Below, piece after piece: positions 14,601-29,600 of a stretch of DNA of 64,000 nucleotides. Made by a program: the position numbers and the translations under genes. A model generated the notes under the pieces. That model was not told the origin of the DNA. It did no database searches and saw nothing but the letters and a program-made list of their open reading frames with translations. The stretch spans positions 20,778,495 through 20,842,494 of the forward strand of contig OZ037765.1 of assembly GCA_964035545.1 (NCBI GenBank), in the 5' to 3' direction. Position 1 is the stretch's first letter. Each line of letters begins with the position of its first letter. Origin of the DNA: Bugula neritina. Its lineage: Eukaryota > Bryozoa > Gymnolaemata > Cheilostomatida > Bugulidae.

Positions 14601-17600
14601 TCTCCCAATTTAATCTCACTTGTAACTTATTGGACAAGTATCTTATTTGACTCTAGAGGTCAATAAAGTAAATGTTATCGTGACATTGTATTACATGCAG
14701 AAACCTTTACACATCGCAGCCAGTATAATGTTTATCTTATTTGCTTTTGAGCGTAAAGCATTATGTTTAAGAAATTAGATTCATACTTTTAGAAGAAACA
14801 AACAAAAATTAGTTATTACTATAACAAATTGTTTAAAAAATTTAATTTACTCAACCTAAGCAGTAGAACTATAGTGTAATAAAACTAACATTAGCAATTG
14901 CACCAAGTCTTGCTTCTGCATACACATCTGATGTCTTGTTTTCAATGTCAGTATTGCATCCACTTGGGAAAGTGTAAATAACTTGAGAAGTAAATTTAAC
15001 AGTGTTGGCTACAGTTTCGCTAGATATGTCTACAATAACAAAAGACAATAAACTACAGCATTATACATGCACTTATTATTACAAAAAAACCGACAGCAAA
15101 GATGAAATAATATTATGACTCACCAATGCAATCACCAGAAAGAGCACTTCTTACATAGTCCGTGTCACACTCACATAATTTTAAGACACTGCATACTTCA
15201 TGAGCTGCACATTGGCCACATTCAGAGTTGAACCACTCATCTGAAATTAAAGAAGAAAGCTGTTTTATTTGGATGTCAGTACCCAACCAACACAAAGTAA
15301 CTATAATATTCTGTCTTGCATGTGATGTCACAAGGTGCAACTGCGTTTTGTTATCAAAAGGGTATTTTTGAAAAATTTATTGGTTGAAAAGATACAGCCA
15401 TTACAAGATTAATGTAATGAATGATTGATACTCTACATAAGTTGATCAATATATTACAGCTTTACCTTCAATTGCAGTAGTTGTCGTGGGTTTCGTAGTT
15501 GTGGGCATTGTAGTAGTTGTGGGTGTGGTAGTAGTTGTGGGTGTGGTAGTAGTTGTGGGTGTTGTAGTAGTTGTGGGTGCTGTAGTAGTTGTGGGTGTGG
15601 TAGTAGTTGTGGATGCTGTAGTAGTTGTGGGTGTTGTAGTGGTTGTGGGTGTGGTAGTAGTTGTGGGCGTTGTAGTGGTTGTGGGTGTGGTAGTAGTTGT
15701 GGGTGTTGTAGTAGTTGTGGGTGCTGTAGTAGTTGTGGGTGTGGTAGTAGTTGTGGATGCTGTAGTAGTTGTGGGTGTTGTAGTGGTTGTGGGTGTGGTA
15801 GTAGTTGTGGGCGTTGTAGTGGTTGTGGGTGTGGTAGTAGTTGTGGGTGTTGTAGTAGTTGTGGGTGCTGTAGTAGTTGTGGGTGTGGTAGTAGTTGTGG
15901 ATGCTGTAGTAGTTGTGGGTGTTGTAGTAGTTGTGGGTGTGGTAGTAGTTGTGGGTGTTGTAGTAGTTGTAGGCGTTGTAGTAGTTGTGGGTGTTGTAGT
16001 AGTTGTGGGTGTTGTAGTAGTTGTGGGTGTGGTAGTAGTTGTGGGCGTTGTAGTAGTTGTGGGTGTTGTAGTAGTTGTGGGCGTTGTAGTAGTTGTGGGC
16101 GTTGTAGTAGTTGTGGGTGTGGTAGTAGTTGTGGGTGTTGTAGTAGTTGTGGGCGTTGTAGTAGTTGTGGGTGTGGTAGTAGTTGTGGGTGTTGTAGTAG
16201 TTGTGGGTGTGGTAGTAGTTGTGGGTGCTGTAGTAGTTGTGGGTGTTGTAGTAGTTGTGGGTGTTGTAGTAGTTGTGGGCGTTGTAGTAGTTGTGGGTGT
16301 TGTAGTAGTTGTGGGTGTGGTAGTGGTTGTGGGTGTTGTAGTAGTTGTGGGTGTGGTAGTAGTTGTGGGTGTGGTAGTAGTTGTGGGTGTGGTAGTAGTT
16401 GTGGGTGTGGTAGTAGTTGTGGGTGTTGTAGTAGTTGTGGGTGCTGTAGTAGTTGTTGAGTTGGTAGTATTAGAAGTAGTTGGATTGACGTTGACAATGT
16501 TGAAGCCTGCAAAAAACAACAAAATCATATAGTAAGGTAAAAAAAGATTTTTTAAAGGTTTCAAAATTGTCAGGATAGTTCTTATTAAAAATACAGACCA
16601 GTAGCAGAGGTAATGTTGTCTACTGCATCTTCAAAGACCTCCAGTAAATGTTGATGACTGAGGTAACCAACATCTGGTACCTTCACGTAGATTCCTATTT
16701 GAAGATCATTATTCTCATCATATTTAGGAAATCCGGGAAGTCTTGAAAAGTATTCTTTGTAAAAATTAAGTGGTTGAGCTGTAGCTCGTTTCTTCCTGTG
16801 ATAAAACTGAGTAATTATAATGCAAGAAATGACAGACTGGTGTGGTATAAAAGAACTAACTTGACTTTACATAAACAGTTAAGCACAGTTAAACTTTTGC
16901 ACAGTATAAGGAAAGTTGTTCAATTATGTACTGCACCATGGAATAAATACACTAACCGCCTGCTCATCTGAGAGCTGGTTATAAGATCGCAAGAGATTTC
17001 AGAGCATTTTGAAGTTGCGGACTTCGCCAAAATGTCAAATAGAGTTGTCTCTTTTTCCACTGTGTACTGCAAAGTTTACAGCATTATATAAATAAATAAA
17101 TAAATGACTAAATAAATAAATAAATAATAAAAAAAAATATATATATAAGTATAAACATGCAAATTGTTATTTTTATTCTATTATATTTGTATAGCAGTTA
17201 AGGAGTTACCTCAGAAATATTTGTAGTAGCAAAAGAAAATTCCAGTGAGTTCAATTCAGCTTTCTCTTCTACCTCACCAGTAACTTCTGCGACTGGACTG
17301 GAAGGGTTTACAACTGCAATATAAATAATATGAGTTTAACTTGTCTTTTGTCTGGTACAAAGTTTACAGAACATATAAGAAGTGTAGGTAGCATGTGATG
17401 TAATGTGATAAAGGAAAGAAACAACTGCACACTTATACTGCAACCGAGAAACAGTTTTGTAGCACTATTAATGATCTTAACATTGTCACTTGTAAATATA
17501 TGTCATACGTATGAATGGTTGTCAAAAAAATCTACTGTTTCTAATAGCAATAATAAAGTGTCTAAAATATGCCACCTTTTAATATCACTCCAGTCTCTTA

Positions 17601-20600
17601 CCTAGACACACTCCATTGACCTCTACAAGAGTTGTAGAGCAGACACATTCATATCCACCTGGAGTGTTAGAGCAGTCATGTGAGCCATCACAGTCATATT
17701 CATCAGTGATACATTCATTGATGTCTACAAAAATATAATTTGCATACTAGGAGCAGGCAGACAAGCTTCAAATGATCTCTAAGAACTTTGGAGTTAAATA
17801 TGCTGTAGTACATCCAATGCTAACCATTGCAAGTGAATCCATTGGTATCAAGAACATAACCAGATGCACAGCTACAGTTGTATCCACCATCTGTATTTGT
17901 ACAGATCTGAGAACATGCATCTGTTCCTAGAGCACACTCATCAGTCTCATCACATGTTTTTCCATCACCATTCAGAGTGTAGCCTTTGACGCATGAGCAC
18001 ACCTCTGTTCCATTTACTTTGGAACACAAGCCATTGTCAGTATCACAGTTGTTTGAGTCAGCACAAACAGTGGCAGCTAGAAATTTAAAACAAAACAAAA
18101 AGTTCTAGTAAGGATAAAATATAGTTTATACACAGATTGGAAAGCAAGGTGTAACAATGCAATCAGGAAATAGTAGCAATTTGATTTAAACATATCCCTA
18201 CAGGCTAGTAATTCATTAAAAATAAATAAAGCAGTAAACAAAAATTTTCTCCTTTATTTATTGCTGATATTTTGATGTATTTAAAAATTGAGCAATTATA
18301 CAACTAAATATGTACCTTGTACAACTCACTAGATGCTGTGAGAATTCTGTCTGTTGTTTCATTGTAATTCCAATTTCCAAATCATAGATTTGTTGAGCAA
18401 AACAATTTTACTTACTTTCACGGAGTTTTTTGTGTAATGCACTTAATATATATACTTACGTTCACAGTTGATAAAGTCTTTACTAAGAACCATATTTTCA
18501 GGACAACTGCATGTATATGATCCATCAGTATTGTTACAGATCTTATGACAAGGGTTCATTACTTCGCATTCATTAATATCTAAAACAAACAACAACGTGA
18601 CCTGGTTATTAAATTTAGTTTGCTTACACAACAGCTAAAATGAAGCAATCAGTTTAATTACCAAAATTTAAATTAAAGTCACATTTCTAATCTGAATATA
18701 TATATAAGAATTTGAGCAAAGTGAAAATTTACTGAATAATGTCAATATGGTTTTGTAGTTTACAGTGAACTGTTATAGAAACAATAATATGCAACTTTAA
18801 ATCAATCAAGTTTAGGACAACTCTAAAAAATGAATAACAAGGCTAAAAAACATTTAGCAGAAAACATTTTACTCCTAATGTAAAATATTATACATTTCAT
18901 TATTATTTTACAGGGCAAAGCAAATATTATTATGATCTAAATTCTAGTCAGTTGACTAGTTTTTTATTCCATTGCCTGGTTTAAAAACAAAAAAGATGTA
19001 AATTTAATATATTTAATTTAGAAAAATAGAAGATTAGAAAAGTTTTTGCCCAGAATGCCTATAGTTAAAAGTACGTAGAAAAATCTAATCTTTGTAATAG
19101 ATTGTCTACAACACTATTGAGCAATATTGGATATACAGGGAATAAATTTAGGCAATTTTCCTGCAAATTAGAAACAGAAATTGCAAAACAACTATTTATA
19201 ATTGCTATATATGATAGACCATGCCAAAACCTACAATCAAAACATAGTGTAGAAAAAGTTGAAGAGATTTAACTACAAAACAACAACAGCAACTCCGCTA
19301 GGTTTATGTGGAACATTTGGAAAGCTAATAAATGTAATGCCACAATTTCAAGAGGATAAAGAAAAACATATTGGAAAATCAACAAGCATATTAAAAGAGT
19401 ATTGAGGCCATTGAACATAAAAATAATATGATTTAGTGACGACGATATATGAGACAACATTTGTAAATATACTGATTGGTTGAGTATACACTTAAGACCA
19501 GCTGTATAGCTTAGCACATATATCTCTGGCAGAAAAAAGGTTGACTAATCTGTATGCCAGAAAAACAACAGCGAATATTTTGAGTGTAACCAGACCTAAG
19601 ATTAGTGTGTAATTCTTAATATTATTGCCCAGTAGCAATATCTGTTGGCACATGCAAACTTGCTACATACTTGCAAGCCATTCCCTATGTAGATATACTT
19701 ATTGGTAACATGACACGTCATATGGCTTAAGTTTTTGCCTAACCATAACATAATGAGAATGATATTTTGTGATGTTAACAGAAGTATTAAACTTACCATC
19801 ACAAGTAGCTCCATCTTCATTAAGCTCATAACCGTTAGAACAGACACAGACATATGATCCTGGAGAGTTGATACAGATGTGATCACAACTACTTTCATCT
19901 TCACATTCATCTATATCTGTGCATGTTTTACCATCTCCTGTGTATCCAGGTGGACAATCTCCACATCTGTAAGTAGTATGAATATTTATTAGATGTTTAG
20001 AGATACATAAAGATAAAAGAGAAACCTACAGATATTATATCAACATAAACTTACGTGTATCCAGTGTGATCAGCTGGTGGTGGACTATCTACACACAGAA
20101 CTGATGGATAACAGGGAGAAGCTACCAGAGAACATGCATCTAAATCTGTATCACAAGTATCTCCTGTATATCCAGTGGGACAGATACAATCCAATACCAC
20201 TGAACTGTAAAACATATTTACATTATATTAAGTAGTTTGTAATGGTATGATTGAAAGCAACATTTTTAATGTGCCTATTTTTCTATCTTGGTTGTAAAAG
20301 TCTGATTATAACCATAATATGCTTTTCAATTCTCGAATTTTTATTTGAGATTCGCCATTTAAATGAACTATTCATAATATACAGAAACGTATTATAGAAG
20401 TACATATTATAATAGCATTCAAATCAAATGCTATAATAACTATAGGTGTATAAAATAGAAAAATTACAAGTTATACAGGACCGACAAGGGTAGACAAAAA
20501 TCATGCTTATATGAATGCTTTCATATACTTTAAAAATCACAGTTGCCTACAATAAACAAAAGAAACTACATGCGTCATTTGAAAAAAATTACTGTGCAAC

Positions 20601-23600
20601 CGCAACATCTGATCTTATAGATGTTATGCAAACACACATGTACACACACAGGGAAACATATTTTAGGAGTTGATATGCAGTGAATTATTTAAAAGCATTA
20701 TATATAGTTGCACTAGCAAATAACTTGTGAATTGGTTATTAAAAATTTTGATTGACAACAATTGCTAAATTTCTATTTATAATAAATTGGGTCAGTATTG
20801 TAAATAAACTAAACCACGTGTAAGTTTACAACAACTTACTCAGTTTCTGTAGAGGATATCTCATCCTCAGATAAGGGTTCACATGTACCATTATTTACAC
20901 ATTTGCAGATCATAGCCAGGGGAGTTATACTATTGGTAACATTCTTGTCATCCTGAATAACAGACTAGAGGTTAGATAAAATGAACAAATAGAGTTAATG
21001 CACAACAAATTAAACACAAAAACTGTTTAACATCCATTAATCTACTGATACATATAGTAATGCAAATACCAAATAAATACATAAATGCGGTGGAGAGGCA
21101 ATTTCAAACAAGGTATTTACAGTGCTGTGAAGATGCGTAGCTTGAAAAGTTAAGAAACTCCAAAACATACCGTAGCAGACACAGTAAAATTAGAAAAGCT
21201 GTTCAGATCTTCTATTACACCAGATATGTTTACTTGGTTGCCTTCAACTAAGATGGTGTTGTTGTCCACATTTACTGAGACAGTAAATGGGTCGCCATTT
21301 GAGTCATTCACGTGAATTGTATAGTGAAACGCTCCAGTTTCTGAGATTAGCACATAAGTTTCACTGTAGATGGCTGGTGGAAAGTTGTCTACGAGATAAA
21401 GCAGTTCAGCATTGTAGTGATAAATTAATGCATACATTCAAACTAGTTAATGAACGTATTTTACATACACGTCTGCAAAAAAAAAAATATATATATTTTT
21501 AACATACTTAGGGCCTGGTTATCAGATATACTGTTCTCAGCTGTCTTCTTTGTGCTTTTACCAACTTCCACATTCCCAGTAATATATATATCATACAGGC
21601 AAGCATGATCATCTCCACATGTTTTGAATGCTTCTGTCTTGATTTCTTCAGAAGGCCACACCCAGTTGTCAATGTCATCAGTAAACACGGGTACAAATGA
21701 GTTGTTGTTATAAGTTGACCAGTCAGTTCCAGCTTCAGTATAATACATGATAGAATCCTCTTCAGATACAGCAACTAAAATACAATACAACAAACACTTC
21801 ATATTAGAATTCCAGCCTGCACCAACATATACATGCAGCGTGCAGCTGTATTTACAATGAATATGAACGGATTGATACTTACAAGTGCTCGCCCAATCAA
21901 ATAACTCCATTTCTGTAGAGTTAATAGAGATGTGTCCAGTACCATTCAAGTAAGTTAAATCATTTTCCTGATCTCCATCAAACACTCCAGTCAAACCAAC
22001 TGTTGAGCCCCTGAAACTTGCTGGCAAGCTCGGAGTTAGTGTCAGCATTCCCTATATGACAAATAAGTTTAGCATTTTTATGCGGTACCTACAAATACCT
22101 ATGTTATTTGCATCACTTAATGCACTACATCATTATTAGTCTTGAAGAAAATTTGCTAAAATTCAAAAGTAAATGTGAGCTCACAACAAGGTATAATATC
22201 TATATGCCAACAAAAAATGTTTAATATAAATTTATTGCTGCATATAATATAATATCACTACTTGGCTTCATCTAAAAAGATAGTTTTTTTCTGGTTATGC
22301 AGGGTAGTATTTGAGTTGCCATTGGAAAATTGTAGTTGATCACTAAAGTAAAATAGTTTGCACTTACATTCTCAGGAGCTGCAGTTATAGCCAGACCAGA
22401 GTAGAAGAGAACTGTCAGACTGATATTATCTCTTTCAAACATGATGTTACTATCTACTCCATCTATAGTCTGAGTTCCATTAGCATCTTCTTCAATTACC
22501 GAGATATCCACTACTGTACCATTGATTATCAACTGAGTTGTGTTAGCTACTCCTGCACCAAGAGGAGACTTGTTGATCTGAATCTGTACTCTGGGTAATC
22601 CAGATACTGCTATACAGACTGCACTGAAGTATGTAGCTTGTCCCAGACCTAAAGTATGACAGTTTATTTATTATTAAGAAGTAATGATGAATACATCAAC
22701 TCAATTTGTATACATAAAACTCAAATTCACAAGACAAATAACTTGACCATGTGTTTATTTTATATTCAAAAAGTAGTATATGGGTCATTTTACTTAATTT
22801 AGTACACACTGGAAATCTCCAAATTTCAGCTATTTTTCACAATTTAGCTGGTAATGAACATGGCTTTTTGCTTAAAACTAGTATATTCTCAATAAATACA
22901 TATCTAAATAATCAAGGTTTTTCTTAATTTTGCTTGTTTTCCCATGTTTTTTCCTATTTATTCACCTAATTTGGATTACGGACCGTTACTGAAAAAAAAC
23001 CGTAACGGTCCGTAAGCCAAATTAGGTAAATAAATAGGAAAAAACATGGAAAAACAAGCAAAATTAAAAATAACCTTGATTGTTTAAGTGTATTTATTGA
23101 TATTTTACTAGTTTTGAGCAAAAACCCATGTTCATTAGCAGCTAAATTGTAAAAAATAGCTAAAAACTGGAGATTTCCAGTGTGTACTAAATTAAGAAAA
23201 CTGACCCATATACAGTTAAGATGAGTTATGAAAAGTCATTATACTATAATATATAGATTCTTACTTCCATCTTCCAACTTGACTCTTTCAGTTCTGGCCT
23301 GTATGATTGTATCATTATCTCCAATTCTTGTGAATAAATATTCACCAAGTCCATTAAAGGTGTATGAAAAGCCATCAGATGTTACTATGTGAGGATCTCC
23401 AAACCATGGCCCTAAACACAAAATGATCTATTTCAACTGGATGTTTAGAGAAGAGGTAAACAATTTAACAAGTTTAAATACACGTTTAAAATATGTTTTA
23501 ATTATATTAAAATAAAAAATATTTTTTATAATTACATTAAATTAATATCTTGACTCCTAGACCTAGACATTCAAAAGTTTCTGCTAAACTTGAGCTTCAT

Positions 23601-26600
23601 ATAAGTTGAAAATAAAAAATAAACATCGAATAGCAGTATAAATTATTTTTGTAGGGTTTAGTAAATCATACAGATGACGGGAGGCCAATAGAACAGCCCG
23701 TAGTTGACAGGCCGAACCCTGTAGAATTCTTTGCAGGAATCAACTGCATTTATACAACAGAGCTTATATCCTTCTATTTCATCATCTTCATTGAACTGTA
23801 GGAAAAAAGCAAATACCCATTCATCAAGTGGAATAAAATACTCAAACTATAAGCATGCGTCAATTATGGAATATCAAAACTGAAAATAATGTCAAAGATA
23901 TACTTGGTACAATAAGCAATTTTAAAGCATGATTTTTGTAAGGTCACACTTAATTGTTTATAAAAAACTCAAACAGAAAAGAATAAGCAATACTTTGAGT
24001 AGCTCTGTAGTGAGACTGTATGCCAATTTTTTAAAATTTATTGAAACCATTACTAAATTATTTTAGTATAATTACAAAATTGCCACCCACATTTCATGCA
24101 AAACATGCGCTGCTGGGATGCTGAAAATGAAAGAACTTTTGGTAACATCCTTGAAATATTAAACCTTGTAAGAGTAGCATTCATTTGTAGGGTTACTACC
24201 CTACTAGATACTGTTGTGATTAAATGAATTGTAGCAATGAAACCGTAACTTGTAGTAAAGAAGAAAAGCATGTAATCATCTGGAACATTCTCACTATTGA
24301 GTCAAACTGCTGAGTTTGTGTCGATTTTGCACACTAACTTTCATTAGCATTCAATTACTTCACAACGTATTTATTGAAAAAGCTGATTATGTTTTCAATT
24401 TTTATTTTGAAACTTACTTTTTTTTTGAAATTTACAATACTTACAACATTAGTTACATGCCCATGGTAAGGGAAATGTGTAACGAGAGATCCAAAGAATG
24501 AACTGTAACAACAGCGCTGACTCAAACCAGTAGAAGGTTCAGAGAACACTGTTTGGTAACACCAATTTTCTCCGTAGGTTCTATAGTCTACAGAGTACCA
24601 TCTGAATCTACAAACAGTATCAGCTTGTAACCAAAAAGGCAATTGGAAGATACTTTATCTGATTTTGGTAGAGGAGATTACTACAGTAATATATAATTAA
24701 ACTCAAATTTACACTAACCTAAAATCCCGCCATGCCTGCCAGCCAGTTTGCGGGCAATGTGATCTCTGGTTAAATGCAACATAAACTTCTTCATTCTGTT
24801 CAGCTACCCAGTTTAGACATTTAACTCTGGCATCTTCTGTTCCTTCAGAATTCTCTACTCTGAACAGCCACTCTCCAATCCGGTTGTCTGCCATCCAATC
24901 ACAAAGAATATTATACAGCTCATTTATTTATTGTACTCATCTGTATGTTTACTTTTACAAAAACGTATAACCTATCTTGGTTGGGACATACAGTTAAGGT
25001 AGAAAATATATTATGAGCATACCATTCATATTTCCAGGCTGGTCATCAATGTTGATGAATCCAAGTGAACCACTTTTAGGCAAATTATTTGATACGATGC
25101 TGCCATTAGCAAGCACAGACTGGAAACCTCCCACTGCTACTCCAGACAAGTAGGCTGCACTACTTTGAGCAACGCTTGTTGATAACTGGTTTACTCCTAG
25201 AGGAGTGTTTATAAAATAAGTTAGATACCAAGATACTAAAAAGTTACCATAAATTTTTGCAAAATACAAAGTTTAAAGCAATCCGCAGAAAAGTGTAGTT
25301 TATAGAACCTTATGCTAACATACCTGGGTATGCCCAGTTGATGCCATCTTCTGGATAATTGTATTTTATAAATGAGTGAACACCATCTGTGATGAATACA
25401 GCTTGGAAGTGATTCAACTAAATAAAAAAATCAATTAAATTAGAAACTTGAGTTGTGGAGAGAATTTAATGTGCATTTTTATGCTTGGACAATACCTACT
25501 GTGGTATTTGCAGTAACTTATTAAACACACTTGTATTATTTATGCCTGTTTGCTAAAACAATGTTAACATTATTATGTTACTCATCGTTTCTTCTAGTTC
25601 TATTTTATGTAATGTAGCAATACAACAGTGCTGTCACAACAGTTATGCTGTGGCTTTTAAAATGGAATGCTACTGTTTTCACATACTGTTCGCTAACCTA
25701 GCTTTGGGAGTTCGTAGATTAAAGTAATATGGCATTGAACCAGCTGATTAATTTATTACAATACATGTATAAGCATCAGAACTGCAACACGCTGTACCTA
25801 GGTATTCTATTAGTTTGAGTATGATCACTGTTATTAAAGACTTTAAATAGCTTTTTAACGCTCAAGTTCGAAAGGCAAATAAAGTGCAGGTAAAATGTGT
25901 TCTAAAACTTAATTACTTTAAAAAATCTCTTTTGAAAGACTATGATTTATACATGTAGAAATCTATCAGTAGATAACAAATTTTATCATTTAAAAAACAA
26001 ATATATCAATGGTATTGTTGTTTACCTCCAGATTCCTTGCTTTTTCTTTACAGTATGCAATGGAATACCACCAGTAAGAGTAGCCGTACAGCCTATTGAA
26101 AATGCTAGTAAATCTGCATCCTTCATCAGCAGCTAAATTTAGCCAAGTGACAACTAGCACCCAGGTTGGTTTAAAATCAGCAACAGCTTCTCCTAAAATT
26201 AAAATATTATGAAAATGCCGCATTTCTTTGTGTGTGAAATTTAAAAATAATAAAACTATTTTTAAAAAACTATGAGGTGTTTTTAATTGACTATATAGCC
26301 ATATTTTTAGAAAAAAAATTTCAACTTAATAAATCATCAGCACTGATTCAGAACTGTAATAATTGTAAAGCACAGTAAAAGGTAGGTGCGTGACAACAGC
26401 TTGGAGGTACAGTCAAAATTTAGCATGTAATTATTACCGATCAAAGAACTAGAGATGCATTTAGAACATATAACGTGACTAAAGTTGTGTTTATACTTTT
26501 ACGATTTTTAGTCAGAAACTCAATTTGGCCGGGTTGAAATTTCTCTGAGTTGCATTGCATTGTAAAAGCCACTCGTAAAAATTTTTGTATTGTGATAACT

Positions 26601-29600
26601 TAATCGGCCGATTTCAGAATAATACTCAAAAGGAGTAATAACTCCTTGTAAACATCGTTATTTAGTTACATGACTTTGGCGATTAGATTACGTACTTATA
26701 TGTTAATAATTATATTGCCTACGCCTTCTCAATTATCGCTTTTATGCTGTCAACTTCACTAATTCACGATGTTTGCAAAGGGCATCAAATAGCAATTAGG
26801 CAAGTCAGATTTCATTTTTAGAAAGTAGGCTTCTGCATCAATATGATTTCATCGATTTTCAGTTTGATTATAAAGGGGTATCTGGACAAGCGTTATTAAC
26901 TATAACTCGGTACTTTTTTCAGCAGAGGTATAAACGCAGCTTAAAAACAACTTAATAGTGCTCAAATAATTTTAAAACAAGTCTTAAAATAATAACTTTA
27001 AATGCATCATCAGGTATATCTACCCACAAAGTATGTTGCAATAATTTTAGATTATACCTGACTTTTCCACATCTAGCTGAGCTCTGTCTAAGACCCTTCT
27101 TGTTTCATCACTCATAGCCACATTTCTTTTATACACTCCATAGTAGACTCTGGTTCTAGCCTCAGGCCACTCATCAGCTAACAGACTCATTGAAGCCTCA
27201 TCAGATCGCCCCCAAAACGGGGAGAAGAATGATCTTGAATTGTAATACCAGTTACTACCAAACCTCCAGGGATAATACTGCACCCATTCAATGTTGAAAC
27301 TAATCATCCCATTTTTGCAAATCTGAAAAAAGTTAATTCCCATAAGTTAGCCAGGTGTACTTTTTAAGGCAACAGTTATAACAAATTTGTATTCGCTATC
27401 GACATATTACCATACACAAGATTCACAAGATTTAAATGTTATCAACAAAATCAAATTTAACAGTATAATTAGTAAATAGCATGCTTTGAATTTTGATATA
27501 AAACTTGAATGTTTGCATTTAATCTACCTGGTTAAATATTCAGGACCATGAACACAATTACATTGTATTTTTGCTCACAATTTGAAGAATGAGATATATA
27601 AGTTACATGTATTTTGTAGAATCTGTGATCAAAAATTAGGGTCCCAGCCCGTCTATTCAATGCTATGGCTGTACAGCGATCATATTTCCACCAACTTTCA
27701 GGTTCATCCATGAGATCTGTATCTCCATGTTCAGCACCCCAGGGGTACAATCTTGTTGAGGACCATGCAGAGGGTTGTCTCCAAATTTCATCAGATTCTT
27801 CAGTTCCTGATTGGATTAATAAAATCTTATTAATGATTCACATAGCTGCTGCAAATGTTCTCAGCATAGTGTTAATTTTTGGAAGTTGTATACCTATGCA
27901 TTAATCCACTTCTCAAGATTTTTTTATTACTAATATAGTTTTTAAATTTCTCAATGACAATAACATAGATTTACAATGAAAAATTTGGAGAAGCTTGGAT
28001 TTACTTAGCATTAATAAACTATGTATTATTGTAGTATATGGCATATTAGAATACAAAATTTTCACTATTCAAAGACTGTTATGTTAGACAAATGATTAAC
28101 TTTTTGAAAGTTTTGATAGAGAATGCTATTTACAGCCTGCAAAACATTACTTCAGTCTAAATTGGTACATTTTCACCTAATATTATTAACTCATGCTGGG
28201 AAGGTAACACAAAATCTTTTACCCCCAAGTCTCTTACTTATGGTTGAATGCAATGATTATAAAAAATTTCTTTAAAGAATATTAGAATAAAGGTGAACTT
28301 CAAGCAGTTATTAACAGAAACTTTCCCATGAAGTTTAGGGTTGCATAACCATCATTAGAATAACATGCGGGGCAATTGCACATACAGAAGTGTAATGCCA
28401 CGAAAGCTATTAGATTGATTGTAATATGTACTATATACTCCGTGAGTTAAAGGCCTGTTCTAATTTCAGATATTGAGTTGGCAATCAATTCCTAAATTAC
28501 AGTACTTATTTAAGAGATTTCAATTGAAAAGTTCCATCAATTAATTGTTTGCATCTACTATCAACTTAAAAACTCAAAATTGATAGAATACTAAAAAATA
28601 CTTGACGTTTTATTTCAAAATACAGTTTTTGCAATAGGGCACTAGCAAAGAGTGATTAACCACGTCTATATATACACCTTTACAAACTGTTTCGCTTAGT
28701 GTCTATATTATATAATTGTTACCGTAACACATCCCAATATTTCAGTTTCTGAGCCACTGAATATATTAAATCTAAAGATGTGTGCAAAGATATATTGTTG
28801 GTTCTTACTCATATTGAATATAAATATTCCAGGAACCCCAATGTTGCTTTCACACACAATGTTATATTCTTCACCAGATAAGGCTAATTCATGGGAGTAG
28901 TAGTTGCTGTTATCACCCATATCGTACCCAATCTGTATAATGCAAAAATGTATAAAATGCTTTGTAAACTACTTGTCCATTTTTATTACTAAATTTTAGA
29001 TGTTTCATTTAATATTGAATTATTCTTGAAAGTAATAGTATTGAATACATTACAGCTATAACCACCATTACACTAGTTGCTAGTCAAATGCTTTATAGAG
29101 CTCGACATATTTAAACTATAATCTGTAACATTGACACTGCCTAGGTTTAATGTTTAACAACTTGTATATAATCAATTTAAGTGATAGACCATAGTAAAAA
29201 AGCCATGGTATATTGAAAATGAACTATTTATAGAATTGTTTCCATAACAGAATATAAGTAGGAGACTTGCCTTTATCTGACAGCTTGAATTAACATAACA
29301 AACTTTTTTAGTACAATATCTTGTAGCAAATTTGAATATCTTATTAGTAGCTACCTGGGCAGATAAACCCCTGGTGAGTTCAATTGTTAAGTAGTTGAAT
29401 ATGACATAAGTGTCTGTATCATCTGTCACAATCACTACTTGGAATGTACTGTTCTACAATAGATAATAATGATGTTAGATATTTATATGCAGTACAACCA
29501 ATGAAAGAAGCTTAGTACTATGTCAGAATTTTTCATGAACTTTAATACATTCAGGAAAATTGCAAAAGTATTAAAAAATCAACTATAAGTATATTACAGT

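Noticed and set aside
15454-16532. A 348-residue Val/Gly frame on the plus strand and a 352-residue Leu/His/Pro/Gln frame on the minus strand
   Set aside because: Shadow frames of the stop-free 18-bp repeat in exon 58; only the Pro/Thr frame has splice ends in phase with neighbours.
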